Assembly (NCBI RefSeq): GCF_021531815.1
Contig: NZ_JADYUM010000008.1
Coordinates: forward strand, 85,216-149,215
Direction: 5' to 3'
DNA length: 64,000 nucleotides
From: Pseudoflavonifractor phocaeensis
GTDB lineage: Bacteria > Bacillota > Clostridia > Oscillospirales > Oscillospiraceae
Shown: positions 7,431 through 16,102 of the stretch, piece by piece
Layout: each line of letters starts with the position of its first letter
Position numbering within the stretch: the first letter of the stretch is position 1
The notes under the pieces: model-generated
Databases searched by the model: none
The model's input: only the letters and a program-made list of their open reading frames with translations
Told to the model about the DNA's origin: nothing
Made by a program: the position numbers and the translations under genes

Positions 7431-8432
7431 ATGAACTCACAGGTAAAACGGATCGGTGTGCTGACCAGCGGCGGCGACGCCCCGGGCATGAATGCGGCGG
7501 TGCGCGCCGTGGTGCGTACCGCTACCAGCCGGGGGATTGAGTGCGTCGGGATCCGCCGGGGCTGGAGCGGTCTGATCAACAGCGATTTTGTGAAGATGGA
7601 CAGCTCCAGCGTCAGCCATATCATCAATAAGGGCGGCACCCTCCTTTATACCGCCCGGAGCAAGGAATTTATGCAGCCGGAGGGACGGGAGAAGGCCATC
7701 GCCACCTGCAAGCTGCTGGGATTGGACGCCATCGTGGCCATCGGCGGCGACGGTACCTTCCGGGGGGCGCTGGCCCTGTCCCGCCAAGTGGCGGAAAGTG
7801 GCCAGAAGCTGTCTGTGGTCGGAATCCCCGCCACCATTGACAACGACATCGGCTGCTCCCACTACACCATCGGCTTCGATACCGCCTGCAACACCGCCAT
7901 CGAGTGTATTGATAAGCTCCGGGACACTATGCAGTCCCATGAGCGCTGTTCCGTGGTGGAGGTCATGGGCCGCCATGCGGGTTATCTGGCCCTCTATGTG
8001 GGCATCTCCGTGGGCGCTACCGCCGTGCTCATCCCGGAGCGCCCCGTGGATTTTGAGCAGGACGTGGTGGAGAAGATCCGCCGGGCCCGGCTGGCCGGCA
8101 CAACCCACTACATGGTGGTGGTGGCGGAGGGTGCCGGCAGCGCCTTTGAGATCGCCAAGCGCATCCAGGATGAGGTGGGCATCGATCCCCGGGTCACCGT
8201 CCTGGGGCACATCCAGCGGGGCGGCTCGCCCACCGCACGGGACCGTGAGACCGCCAGCCGCATGGGCTACGAGGCGGTCCAGGTGCTGCTCCAGGACAAG
8301 GGCAACCGGATCATCTCCTCCCTGGACGGCCGCATCGTGGACCTGGACATGGAGGAGGCCCTGGCCATGACCAAGCGCTTCGAAATGGACCGTTACGACG
8401 TGCTGGAGGCCCTGACCAACAGCGGCAATTAA
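7431..8432 (+). CDS. pfkA: ATP-dependent 6-phosphofructokinase
   Basis: Phosphorylates fructose 6-phosphate to the 1,6-bisphosphate, the committed step of glycolysis. The 333 aa are slightly longer than E. coli PfkA (320). Seen: GGDAPGMNA, GGDGT (Gly at the position that is Asp in PPi-dependent enzymes), PATIDNDI with the catalytic Asp (Ala where ATP enzymes usually have Gly and PPi enzymes Lys), MGRHAGYLAL and GHIQRGGSP. These point to ATP rather than PPi use. ATG 7431 follows AAGGAGG; an in-frame start upstream lacks a ribosome site. Monocistronic, with its own promoter and terminator. Confidence 0.96.
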   Translation: MNSQVKRIGVLTSGGDAPGMNAAVRAVVRTATSRGIECVGIRRGWSGLINSDFVKMDSSSVSHIINKGGTLLYTARSKEFMQPEGREKAIATCKLLGLDAIVAIGGDGTFRGALALSRQVAESGQKLSVVGIPATIDNDIGCSHYTIGFDTACNTAIECIDKLRDTMQSHERCSVVEVMGRHAGYLALYVGISVGATAVLIPERPVDFEQDVVEKIRRARLAGTTHYMVVVAEGAGSAFEIAKRIQDEVGIDPRVTVLGHIQRGGSPTARDRETASRMGYEAVQVLLQDKGNRIISSLDGRIVDLDMEEALAMTKRFEMDRYDVLEALTNSGN

Positions 8433-8443
8433 ACGATGAAACC

Positions 8444-8475
8444 AAACCCGGAAGGCAGTGCCTTCCGGGTTTTTC
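8444..8475 (+). terminator. pfkA terminator
   Basis: AACCCGGAAGGC pairs with GCCTTCCGGGTT across a short loop and is followed by a T-run. Confidence 0.85.
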
Positions 8476-8485
8476 TCGGCAAAAA

Positions 8486-8836
8486 TCAGGGAGCGGGCGG
8501 GAACACCACTACCAGGAGCATCTTGAAGGCCTCCTGGGCGTAGACCGCATGGGGCTTCCCGGCTGGCATCACCAGCACTTGGCCCTGCCGGGCGAGGTGC
8601 TCCGTGCCGTTCACGGTAAATTTCCCTACGCCCTCCAGCACCGTCACCATGGCGTCGCCGCCGGAAGCGTGGGTGCTGATCTCCTCCCCCTTGTCAAAGG
8701 CAAAGAGGGTGACGCTCACCGCCGGGTTCTGGGCCAGGGTGCGGCTGACCACCTGGCCGGGGCCGGCCTCCACCAGACCAGCCAGGTCCAGCACCTGTTC
8801 ACCAGGAATGTTCTTCATATACTGCAAGGGCTCCAT
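8486..8836 (-). CDS. Cupin-fold protein
   Basis: A small single-domain cupin (116 aa from this start). Cupin motif 2 is clear (GQVLVMPAGKPHAV). Motif 1 is degenerate: it reads ISTHASGGDAMVTVLEGVG in outline, with one His where HxH is usual. Metal binding may therefore be altered. ATG 8836 is chosen because GAGG lies 8 nt upstream; an in-frame GTG three codons earlier is possible but sits on the GAGG. Members often bind small ligands or act as auxiliary enzymes, and no specific substrate can be read. The promoter region contains a 13-bp perfect palindrome. Confidence 0.85.
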   Translation of the reverse strand: MEPLQYMKNIPGEQVLDLAGLVEAGPGQVVSRTLAQNPAVSVTLFAFDKGEEISTHASGGDAMVTVLEGVGKFTVNGTEHLARQGQVLVMPAGKPHAVYAQEAFKMLLVVVFPPAP

Positions 8837-8887
8837 TTCCTTCACCTCATCTGTATTCTGGACCGTCTATCCGGTCCGGATAAAAGT

Positions 8888-8937
8888 AGTATAGAGGAAA
8901 TTGGAGAAAAGTATGTTGTTATCACAACATACTTTTC
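8888..8937 (-). promoter_or_regulatory. Cupin promoter with 13-bp palindrome
   Basis: GAAAAGTATGTTG (8906-8918) and CAACATACTTTTC (8925-8937) are a perfect inverted repeat with a 6-bp centre. A minus-strand -10 box TATACT lies at 8888-8893 with no good -35, so the palindrome occupies the -35 region. It could be an operator or activator site, and it could also serve as the hslO terminator since its 3' arm ends CTTTTC. Confidence 0.55.
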
Positions 8938-8973
8938 CGCCCCTCTGATTTTATGCGGAAACACCGGCCTGGG

Positions 8974-9852
8974 TCACATATTGTCCAGCAGCTCCTCCAG
9001 CTCCTCCCTGGAATAGTGGTACACCTTGTCGCAGAACTGGCAGGTCAGCTCTGCCTGGCCCTGTTCCTCGATGAGGGAGGACAGCTCCGCCCGGCCCATG
9101 CTGACCAGGGCCCGGGACACCCGCTCCCGGGAGCAGTAACAGCGGTACTCCACAGGGTGCTTCTCCAAAATCTCCAGTTCAAACTCGGACATAACGGCAC
9201 GGAGCAGGCCCTCGCCGTCCAGTCCGCCCTCCAGGGCGGCGCTCACCGGCCCCAGCTTCCGGACGCCGGACTCAATTTTGGTGATGATCTCCTCGCTGGC
9301 GCCGGGGAGGAGCTGGATCAGATAGCCCCCGGCGGAGGTGACAGACTGGTCGGTGCCTACCAGCACCCCCAGGGCGCAGGCAGTGGGGATCTGTTCGCTC
9401 TCCACGAAGTACATGGCCAGGTCGTCGGCGATCTCCCCGGAGAACAGGCCGATGGAACCCACATAGGGCTCCTTCAGGCCGATGTCCTTGATCACGGTGA
9501 GGGTGCCGGTCTCGCCTACGGCGGCGCCCACGTCCAGTTTGCCCGGGTGCTTTTCCATCAGGTCCACATGGGGGTTCTGGACGTAGCCCCGGACGTTGCC
9601 CTGGCAGTCGGAGACGGCCAGAATGGTGCCCAGGGGTCCGCCGCCCTTGATCTGGAGGGTGAGGGAGCCCGCCTGCTCCTTGAGCATGTCCCCCATCATG
9701 GAGGCGCCCAGCAGGGCGCGGCCCAGGGCCGCGGTGGCCATGGGCAGCAGGGTGTGGATGTTCCGGGCCCGTTCCACCAGGTCCCGGCCGGTGATGGCCA
9801 CGGCCTTGACATAGCCGTCGCCTGTGATTGCTCTTACGATCTCATCGCGCAT
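8974..9852 (-). CDS. hslO: Redox-regulated chaperone Hsp33
   Basis: Cytosolic holdase activated by oxidation and unfolding. The 292-aa length is typical. The N-terminal substrate-binding domain starts RAITGDGYVKAVAI. The C-terminal zinc switch keeps all four Cys: CYC in EYRCYCSRERV and CQFC in ELTCQFCDKVYHY. The zinc centre releases on oxidation. It lies 3 bp downstream of the methyltransferase stop, so it is in an operon with yerC and the methyltransferase. Confidence 0.96.
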   Translation of the reverse strand: MRDEIVRAITGDGYVKAVAITGRDLVERARNIHTLLPMATAALGRALLGASMMGDMLKEQAGSLTLQIKGGGPLGTILAVSDCQGNVRGYVQNPHVDLMEKHPGKLDVGAAVGETGTLTVIKDIGLKEPYVGSIGLFSGEIADDLAMYFVESEQIPTACALGVLVGTDQSVTSAGGYLIQLLPGASEEIITKIESGVRKLGPVSAALEGGLDGEGLLRAVMSEFELEILEKHPVEYRCYCSRERVSRALVSMGRAELSSLIEEQGQAELTCQFCDKVYHYSREELEELLDNM

Positions 9853-9855
9853 GGT

Positions 9856-10608
9856 TCAGTTTTCCTTTCTGGCCACAAAAAAGACCCGCCCCTCCCCAGG
9901 CTTGGGGCGGCGCAGTTTCAAATCGCCAAATACTTGAATGTTTCGGAAGCCCGCCTGCTCCAAATAGCCGGTCAACTCTGAGATAGTATAGGCCCGCTCC
10001 CGGTGGAGTTCCTCGCCCCGCTCCCACTGGCCCGTCTCCGGGTCCAGTTGGAAGATGTCCATGAAGTAGGAACAGATTTTGCTGCGGCGGGAGTATTCCG
10101 CCCGCCACACGCAGTAGGCGTCCTCCGTCTCGTCCAGGAACACTTGGCCGTCCAGCCCCTCCAGCTTTTCCGGGGTATTTACGTCAAAGAGAAACAGTCC
10201 GCCGGGCATCAGAAACAGGTGGACCCGCGCAAAGGCCCTCTGGAGCTTTTTCGGGGCGGTGACATAGTTCACGCTGTCCAGACAGCAGACGCAGGCGTCG
10301 ATGGTGCCATACAGGTCCAGCTTTTCCATGGGCTGGCACAGGAACATGGGAGGGACCTCTCCCACGTCCCTGTTTTTCTCCGCCGCCTCGGCGAGCATTT
10401 CGGGGGACAGGTCCACTCCGATCATCTCGTAACCCCGCAGGGCAAGCTCACGGGTGAGGGAGCCGGTGCCGCAGGCCAGGTCCAGTACCGTTTTGCCGGG
10501 CAGTCCCCGCCGCCGGAAGTGTTTTTCGATATAGTCGGCCCAGGCGGCGTAATCCACATCGTAGGTGAACCGGTCGTAGCAGCCCGCCAAAAACTCGTAG
10601 CTGCTCAT
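9856..10608 (-). CDS. Class I SAM-dependent methyltransferase
   Basis: A 250-aa Rossmann-fold methyltransferase. Motif I is DLACGTGSLTREL (about 43-55), followed by the acidic ribose-binding GVDLSPEML and a post-motif with CVCCLDSVNYV. The substrate cannot be inferred. Its start overlaps the yerC stop (ATGA, 10605-10608) and hslO starts 3 bp after it, so the three genes form a translationally coupled minus-strand operon. Such methyltransferases commonly travel with hslO in clostridia (recollection, not checked). Confidence 0.9.
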   Translation of the reverse strand: MSSYEFLAGCYDRFTYDVDYAAWADYIEKHFRRRGLPGKTVLDLACGTGSLTRELALRGYEMIGVDLSPEMLAEAAEKNRDVGEVPPMFLCQPMEKLDLYGTIDACVCCLDSVNYVTAPKKLQRAFARVHLFLMPGGLFLFDVNTPEKLEGLDGQVFLDETEDAYCVWRAEYSRRSKICSYFMDIFQLDPETGQWERGEELHRERAYTISELTGYLEQAGFRNIQVFGDLKLRRPKPGEGRVFFVARKEN

Positions 10609-10907
10609 TCCTGTTCTTCCTTGTTTTTCAGCCGGGGGATAATGGTCCGGTACCCGTCCGCGCCATAATGAAGACAGCGGTTGACCCGGCTGATGGTGGC
10701 GCTGGAGGCTCCGGTGCGCTCCAGGATCTCGCTGTAGATCAGGCCGTCGTCCAGCAGCATGGCCACGTCCATCCGCTGTTCCATGGCCTTGATCTCAGAC
10801 ACCGTGCAAAGGTCTTCCAGAAATTTTCTGCACTCCGCCTCATCCTTCAGGGCGACGATGGCCTTATAGAGGATCCCGCTGGAGGGCTTATCCAAAAATT
10901 TCGACAT
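10605..10907 (-). CDS. yerC: YerC/YecD-type TrpR-superfamily protein
   Basis: A 100-aa helical protein. The helix-turn-helix resembles TrpR (ISEAxxR-like core: LIYSEILERTGASSATISRVNRC in outline, written here in part: SSATISRVNR). ATG 10907 has AAGGAG 8 nt upstream; an in-frame extension to 10964 has no ribosome site and would include the operator. The family is small DNA-binding proteins of unknown target in Firmicutes. A 10-bp palindrome overlaps its promoter, fitting autoregulation. Confidence 0.88.
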   Translation of the reverse strand: MSKFLDKPSSGILYKAIVALKDEAECRKFLEDLCTVSEIKAMEQRMDVAMLLDDGLIYSEILERTGASSATISRVNRCLHYGADGYRTIIPRLKNKEEQE

Positions 10908-10951
10908 GTGAATGCTCCTTTCTCCCGGTAGACCGGGAACCTTTTCCACCA

Positions 10952-10983
10952 CATATTTTAGCAAACTAAAATATGAAAGTAAA
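10952..10983 (-). promoter_or_regulatory. yerC operon promoter with overlapping palindrome
   Basis: Minus-strand TTTACT (plus 10978-10983), 17-bp spacer and TAAAAT (10955-10960). CATATTTTAG (10952-10961) and CTAAAATATG (10966-10975) form a perfect 10-bp dyad covering the -10 box and spacer. The 5' UTR also has a CCCGG/CCGGG hairpin near 10924-10936. Confidence 0.6.
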
Positions 10984-11104
10984 CAGGAAAATCATATCTT
11001 TTTCCTCTTCGCGGCAAATTTTTCCAACCACTGCGGCCTTTCCTCCGTCGCCCTCCTTTCTTGCCTGACATAAGATGGAAAAAAGAGGATAGGAGGTGTC
11101 CGCT

Positions 11105-11779
11105 GTGAAGAAGGTGGAAGCAGCTGATTCCGTTCCGCAGGTGGTTTGGCAGCGGGAGGAGCGCACGTTGACGCTGGAGGGGGAGCCTGTGCTGGCGTAC
11201 AGCCTGACCTGGCCCCAGGTCAACGGAGGCGGATTGGGCGGATTCTGGATCAGCCGGTACTACGCCCGGTTGGCGGGGGCGTGGAGGCTGCGGTGGCAGC
11301 GGGAGTTGTATTGGAAAGCATGTCTGGCCTGGGCGGCAAAGCGGGCCGCCTCCCGGCCGTTTACTCCCTGGTCCTGCCGCGTGGCGGGGGAGGTGGCCCT
11401 ATACCGGGACGGACTGCTCAGCCTCCGCCTGGAGGGGGAGGAGGTCCGGGAGGACGGAAAGACCAGCCGGGTGCGCTGGGGAGATGTGTGGAAGGTGCGG
11501 GAGGGGGCGCCTTGCCTGCCCGGGGAGCTGTTCGGGGAGAAGAAAGGGTGGAAGCGGACGATTTTGTCCCAAATAACCGGCCAGGGCAGGGCACGGCAGC
11601 AGGCGGGGGACTGGTTTCCCGACCCGGATTGGGAGAAAAAGCTCCGCAGGGCTCTGCCTGCGGATGGCTTGTGCCTGACAGAGCAGGGGGTGGAGGCGGC
11701 GTTCCCCCAGTGCACCATCGCCCCCGCGGCCGAGGGCACTCCGGTCTTTGTGATTGCCCGGGAATCAGGAGAGGGCTGA
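11105..11779 (+). CDS. Hypothetical protein, possibly DUF3298/RsiV-like
   Basis: A 224-aa protein rich in Trp and Arg with no signal peptide or transmembrane helix. GTG 11105 is chosen because AGGAGG (11091-11096) lies 8 nt upstream. The pattern (paired beta-rich halves, YSLTWPQVNGG...FWISRYYARLAG near residue 40 and a C-terminal stretch LCLTEQGVEAAFPQCTIAPAAEG..VFVI) recalls RsiV/DUF3298 proteins, but I am not sure. It is monocistronic and precedes the folate operon, which has its own promoter. Confidence 0.6.
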   Translation: MKKVEAADSVPQVVWQREERTLTLEGEPVLAYSLTWPQVNGGGLGGFWISRYYARLAGAWRLRWQRELYWKACLAWAAKRAASRPFTPWSCRVAGEVALYRDGLLSLRLEGEEVREDGKTSRVRWGDVWKVREGAPCLPGELFGEKKGWKRTILSQITGQGRARQQAGDWFPDPDWEKKLRRALPADGLCLTEQGVEAAFPQCTIAPAAEGTPVFVIARESGEG

Positions 11780-11924
11780 CGTGGGGAAACAGCGGCGGAC
11801 ACGGCGGTGTTTCCGGCCTCCGCCCCACGTTCCGGATGCTGAATCCAGCGCGCAGACGTTCGGAATTTTGGCCGCAATGATTGACATTTGAAGAAAAATT
11901 CCCGGGGAATCTTTGCCGGAATCG

Positions 11925-11953
11925 TTGAGTTTCTTGTAGAGCCAGATTATAAT
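11925..11953 (+). promoter_or_regulatory. Promoter of the folate operon
   Basis: TTGAGT (11925-11930), 17-bp spacer and perfect TATAAT (11948-11953). Confidence 0.75.
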
Positions 11954-11972
11954 ATCCTATGTATCACACAAA

Positions 11973-11991
11973 AAGACGGGAGGCCCGTCTT
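11973..11991 (+). promoter_or_regulatory. 5' UTR hairpin before folC
   Basis: AAGACGGG pairs perfectly with CCCGTCTT around AGG. No T-run follows, so it is not a terminator. It sits between the transcription start and the TAGGAG ribosome site and could modulate initiation. Confidence 0.4.
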
Positions 11992-12004
11992 AGATAGGAG
12001 TCGT

Positions 12005-13303
12005 ATGAACTATACAGAAGCAAGAGTATATTTGGACGAAGTGTCCAAATACGGAAGTGTACTTGGCTTGGAGAGCATGCGGGAACTGCTGAGCAGGCTC
12101 GGGGACCCGCAGGACAGCTTGAAGTTCATCCACATTTCCGGAACCAATGGAAAGGGGTCTGTGCTGGCCTACCTTTCCACCATATTGTCCGGCGCGGGAT
12201 ACCGCACGGGGCGCTATCTCTCTCCCACCCTGTTTTCCTACCGGGAACGGATCCAGGTGGACGGAGCGTACATCGAAAAAGAATCGCTGGCCCGGCATGT
12301 GACCGCCATCGCGGAGGCGGCAGAGGACATGAAGGCCAAGGGGCTGGCCGGCCCCACCGCCTTTGAGATCGAAACGGCCCTGGCATTCCTCTATTTCCAG
12401 GAAAAAAACTGCGACATTGTGACCCTGGAAGTGGGAATGGGGGGCGCGCTGGACGCCACCAACGTGATCCGCACCCCCGTGTTGGAGGTGATCGCCTCCA
12501 TCAGCATGGACCACATGGACTGCCTGGGGGACACCCTGGAGAAGATCGCCCGGCAGAAAGCGGGGATTATCAAGCCCAACACCCGGGTGGCCTCCGCGGC
12601 GCAGCAGCCCGACGCCGCCCGGGTCATTGCCGAGGTCTGCGGGGACAACCACTGTCCCTGCCGGACGGTGGACCCCGCGCAGATCACAGACGTCCGCTAT
12701 GGCTGCGTGTCCCAGAGCTTCTCCTATAAAAATTGGAAGGACGTGACCATCCATCTGGCGGGCAGCTACCAGCTTCTCAACGCCGCCCTGGCCCTGGAGG
12801 CCGTGGAGGCGCTGCGGGAGGGCGGCTACGCCCTGTCCGACCGGCAGGTCTACGACGGACTGGCCAATACCGTTTGGCGGGGGCGGTTCACGCTGCTGCG
12901 GACGGACCCGGCGGTCATTATCGACGGAGCCCACAACCCCGGAGCGGCCCAGGAGCTGCGCCGCTCCCTGGAGCTCTATTTCCCGGGAAAGAAGCTCCAC
13001 TACATTATGGGCATGTTTAAGGACAAGGACTATGAGCAGGTCATTCGCCTGACGGCCCCTCTGGCGGAGCATATCATCACGGTGGAGACCCCCAACAATC
13101 CAAGAGCGCTGCCGGCCGAAGCGCTGCGGGACGCGGTGGCGCAGGTGAACCCCTCTGTGGAGGCGGCGGGGAGCATCCCGGAGGCGGTGCAAAAGACGCT
13201 GGACCGGGCAGACAAAGAAGACGCGGTGATTATTTTCGGTTCTCTGTCCTTCCTGGGCGAGGCGGAAAAGGCCGTTCAGCAGGGAGGGAAGGACCATGGA
13301 TAA
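12005..13303 (+). CDS. folC: Bifunctional dihydrofolate/folylpolyglutamate synthase
   Basis: Joins glutamate to dihydropteroate and extends folate polyglutamates. A 432-aa Mur-ligase-fold protein with P-loop SGTNGKGSV (about 45-53), the [10 protein letters not shown] region and [11 protein letters not shown] in the C-terminal domain. ATG 12005 lies 4 bp after TAGGAG; a longer in-frame TTG form would begin upstream of the promoter -10 and is rejected. It overlaps folE by 8 nt. First gene of folC-folE-HD-folP-folBK. Confidence 0.93.
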   Translation: MNYTEARVYLDEVSKYGSVLGLESMRELLSRLGDPQDSLKFIHISGTNGKGSVLAYLSTILSGAGYRTGRYLSPTLFSYRERIQVDGAYIEKESLARHVTAIAEAAEDMKAKGLAGPTAFEIETALAFLYFQEKNCDIVTLEVGMGGALDATNVIRTPVLEVIASISMDHMDCLGDTLEKIARQKAGIIKPNTRVASAAQQPDAARVIAEVCGDNHCPCRTVDPAQITDVRYGCVSQSFSYKNWKDVTIHLAGSYQLLNAALALEAVEALREGGYALSDRQVYDGLANTVWRGRFTLLRTDPAVIIDGAHNPGAAQELRRSLELYFPGKKLHYIMGMFKDKDYEQVIRLTAPLAEHIITVETPNNPRALPAEALRDAVAQVNPSVEAAGSIPEAVQKTLDRADKEDAVIIFGSLSFLGEAEKAVQQGGKDHG

Positions 13304-13853
13304 GGAAAAAATCAAAGAGGGTGTGCGTCTGATCCTGGAGGGAATCGGCGAGGACATCTCCCGGGAGGGTCTGGTGGAGACGCCGGACCGCATCGCCCGG
13401 ATGTATGAGGAACTGGCCGGCGGATACACCGACGACGCGGCCAAGCACCTGCAAAAGCGGTTCCATGTGGACAATACCGATATGGTGATGGAGAAGGACA
13501 TCCATTTTTACTCCTTCTGTGAGCACCACATGCTGCCCTTCTACGGCACCGCGGCCATTGCCTACATCCCCAACGGGGAAGTGGTGGGCCTGAGCAAGAT
13601 CGCCCGGACCCTGGAAGTCTACGCCAAGCGCTTCCAGCTTCAGGAGCGGCTCACCGCCCAGATCGCGGATGTGTTTATGAAGGAACTGGCGCCCCATGGG
13701 GTCATGGTCCTCATCGAGGCGGAGCACATGTGTATGACCATGCGGGGTATCAAAAAGCCGGGGACCAAGACCGTGACGGTGGTCACCAGAGGTGTGTTTA
13801 CCGACAATGAAAAACTCCAAAATGACTTCTACCGGATGCTGGAGCGGCGGTAA
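13296..13853 (+). CDS. folE: GTP cyclohydrolase I
   Basis: Converts GTP to dihydroneopterin triphosphate, the entry to folate synthesis. The 185 aa show the type IA zinc ligands: Cys and His in FCEHHMLPF and the third Cys in HMCMTMRG. The [15 protein letters not shown] and RLTAQIAD motifs are conserved. The start overlaps folC by 8 nt, indicating coupling. Confidence 0.96.
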   Translation: MDKEKIKEGVRLILEGIGEDISREGLVETPDRIARMYEELAGGYTDDAAKHLQKRFHVDNTDMVMEKDIHFYSFCEHHMLPFYGTAAIAYIPNGEVVGLSKIARTLEVYAKRFQLQERLTAQIADVFMKELAPHGVMVLIEAEHMCMTMRGIKKPGTKTVTVVTRGVFTDNEKLQNDFYRMLERR

Positions 13854-13857
13854 GACC

Positions 13858-14340
13858 ATGGAGCGGGCCGACCGGATCTGCCGCCATCCCCTCTGGCGGG
13901 ACAGTATGGAGCAGATCTGGGATTTGGAGCGGGACCGTGTCTTTTGCAGGCACGACACCGCCCACTGTCTGGATGTGGCCCGGCTGGCCTATATCGAGGC
14001 GCTGGAACAGGGCCTGACCGTCCCGAAGGAGCTGATTTACGCGGCGGCGCTGCTCCACGACGTTGGCCGCCACCTCCAGTACCGGGAGGGCGTCCCCCAC
14101 GACCAGGGGAGCGCCGGCATCGCGGAGACGGTTTTGGCCGACTGCGGCTTTACCCCGGAGGAGCGGGCGGAGGTCCGCGCCGCCATCCTGGGCCACCGGG
14201 ACCGGGAGACAGGGGAGCGGCGGGACTTGGCCGGACTGCTCTACCGGGCGGACAAGGCCTCCCGGAACTGCCTGTTCTGCGAAGCCGAGGCGGCGTGCAA
14301 CTGGAGTCCGGAAAAGAAAAATATGATCCTCAAGGGATAA
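13858..14340 (+). CDS. HD-domain phosphohydrolase in the folate operon
   Basis: A 160-aa protein with HD-domain metal ligands (HDTAHCLDV near 36-44, LLHDVGRHL, and a later GHRDRETGERRDLAGLLYRADK region). It starts 4 bp after folE. Family members hydrolyse nucleotides or phosphates. From its place between folE and folP, a role in removing phosphates from dihydroneopterin triphosphate is attractive, because no NudB-type enzyme is in the operon. That role is inference only. Confidence 0.85.
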   Translation: MERADRICRHPLWRDSMEQIWDLERDRVFCRHDTAHCLDVARLAYIEALEQGLTVPKELIYAAALLHDVGRHLQYREGVPHDQGSAGIAETVLADCGFTPEERAEVRAAILGHRDRETGERRDLAGLLYRADKASRNCLFCEAEAACNWSPEKKNMILKG

Positions 14341-14357
14341 TTAGGAGCGTATGACTG

Positions 14358-15173
14358 ATGATGAAAATCGGAAACCGCATGTTCGATGTGGAACATGACT
14401 GCTATATCATGGGTATCCTGAATGTGACCCCTGATTCCTTCTCCGACGGCGGAAAGTGGAACGACATGGACCGGGCGATCCGCCACACCGGGGACATGAT
14501 CCGGGAGGGCGCGGCCATCATCGACGTGGGCGGCGAGTCTACCCGCCCCGGCCATGTGCAGATCAGCATTCAGGAGGAGATCGACCGGGTGGTCCCCGTG
14601 ATCGAGATGATCAAGAAAAATTTTGACATCCCCGTCTCCATTGACAGTTATAAAGGTCCGGTGGTGGAGGAGGCCCTGAAAGCGGGCGCCGACCTGGTCA
14701 ACGACATCTGGGGGCTGAAGTATGACCGGACGGTGGCCGGCCTAATCGCCAAATACCAGGTCCCCTGCTGCCTGATGCACAACCGGGAGAAGGCGGAGTA
14801 CAACAGTTTCCTGGACGACATGTGCCAGGATATGCGGGACTCCCTCGCCATCGCCAAGGAGGCCGGGATCGACGACAGCCAGATCATTCTGGACCCCGGC
14901 GTGGGCTTCGGCAAGGTCTATGAGCACAACCTGACCGCGATCCTCCACCTGGAGCGCCTGGTGGAGCTGGGCTATCCCGTTTTGTTGGCCACCTCCCGGA
15001 AGTCCGTGATCGGCACCGCCCTGGACCTGCCCACGGACCAGCGGGTGGAGGGCACCCTGGTGACCACGGTCATGGGGGTGGAGAAGGGCGCGTCCTTCAT
15101 CCGCGTCCACGATGTGAAGGAGAACCTCAGGGCCATCCGCATGACCCAGGCCATCCTGAGAGAGGGAAAGTAA
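14358..15173 (+). CDS. folP: Dihydropteroate synthase
   Basis: Condenses 4-aminobenzoate with 6-hydroxymethyl-dihydropterin pyrophosphate; sulfonamide target. A 271-aa TIM barrel with both family signatures: LNVTPDSFSDGG (about 22-33) and IDVGGESTRPGH (about 55-66). VSIDSYK and VLLATSRKS follow in place. Two adjacent ATG codons (14358, 14361) follow TAGGAG. Fourth gene of the operon. Confidence 0.96.
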   Translation: MMKIGNRMFDVEHDCYIMGILNVTPDSFSDGGKWNDMDRAIRHTGDMIREGAAIIDVGGESTRPGHVQISIQEEIDRVVPVIEMIKKNFDIPVSIDSYKGPVVEEALKAGADLVNDIWGLKYDRTVAGLIAKYQVPCCLMHNREKAEYNSFLDDMCQDMRDSLAIAKEAGIDDSQIILDPGVGFGKVYEHNLTAILHLERLVELGYPVLLATSRKSVIGTALDLPTDQRVEGTLVTTVMGVEKGASFIRVHDVKENLRAIRMTQAILREGK

Positions 15174-15179
15174 GCCGCT

Positions 15180-16013
15180 GTGAACAGGACAAGCTATGAC
15201 GAGATCCATGTGGAAAACTTGGAGGTCTTTGCCAACCACGGTGTGTTCCCCGAGGAGACCCGGCTGGGGCAGAAATTTCTGATCTCCCTCACCATGTATG
15301 TGGATGCCCGGCCCGCCGGACTGTCCGACTGTCTGGAGCGGTCGGTCCACTACGGGGAGGTCAGCGCCTTCATGACCGCCTGGATGAAGGAGCACACCTA
15401 TCAGCTCATCGAGGCGGCCGCCGAGCACCTGGCCGAGGAACTGCTGCTGCGCTACCCGCTGCTGCAGGGGGTGACCCTGGAGCTGAAAAAGCCCTGGGCG
15501 CCGGTGGGCCTGCCCCTGGAGACCGTGTCCGTGAAGATCACCCGCTTCTGGCATACCGCCTATCTGGGTCTGGGCTCCAACATGGGGGACAAAAAGGCCT
15601 ATCTGGACCAGGCGGTGAAGGCGCTGGACGAGGGCCGGGGCTGCCGGGTGGAGAAGGTTTCCTCTTACCTGGTGACGGCCCCGTACGGCGGAGTGGAGCA
15701 GGATGACTTTTTGAACGCCTGCCTTATGCTCAGAACCCTGCTGCCTCCCCAGGAACTGCTGGACCGGATGCATGAGATCGAGCAGGCGGCCCACCGGGAG
15801 CGGACCATCCGCTGGGGACCCCGGACCCTGGATCTGGATATTCTCCTGTACGACGACGAGGTTTTGGAGACGGAGGACCTGGTGATCCCCCATGTGGAGA
15901 TGCACCTGCGGGAGTTTGTGCTGAAGCCTTTGGCGGAGATCGCCCCCAACAAACGCCACCCCATTTTGGGGAAGACCATCGCGCAGCTGGCCGGAGAGGT
16001 CTCCGGGAAGTGA
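15180..16013 (+). CDS. folBK: Fused dihydroneopterin aldolase / HPPK
   Basis: Two consecutive folate enzymes in one 277-aa chain. Residues 1-120 are FolB (IHVENLEVFANHGVFPEE, with the catalytic Tyr/Glu/Lys region). Residues about 125-277 are FolK, 2-amino-4-hydroxy-6-hydroxymethyldihydropteridine pyrophosphokinase (LGLGSNMGDK, then RWGPRTLDLDILLYDD and IPHVEMHLREFVLKPL). GTG start with GAGAGG upstream, 7 bp after folP. The fusion occurs in several clostridia and completes the route from GTP to dihydrofolate, with the HD protein a possible phosphatase. Confidence 0.94.
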   Translation: MNRTSYDEIHVENLEVFANHGVFPEETRLGQKFLISLTMYVDARPAGLSDCLERSVHYGEVSAFMTAWMKEHTYQLIEAAAEHLAEELLLRYPLLQGVTLELKKPWAPVGLPLETVSVKITRFWHTAYLGLGSNMGDKKAYLDQAVKALDEGRGCRVEKVSSYLVTAPYGGVEQDDFLNACLMLRTLLPPQELLDRMHEIEQAAHRERTIRWGPRTLDLDILLYDDEVLETEDLVIPHVEMHLREFVLKPLAEIAPNKRHPILGKTIAQLAGEVSGK

Positions 16014-16040
16014 ATCCTTTTTCAACGTTACACGGTCAGA

Positions 16041-16074
16041 AAAACCGCCCTCCGGCGCAGCCGGAGGGCGGTTT
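16041..16074. terminator. Bidirectional terminator between folBK and DUF2935 gene
   Basis: CCGCCCTCCGGC and its exact complement around GCA, flanked by AAAA and TTT, serve both converging genes. Confidence 0.8.
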
Positions 16075-16102
16075 GCCGCGCTTGGCAGAGGTTTCGCCGG
16101 GG

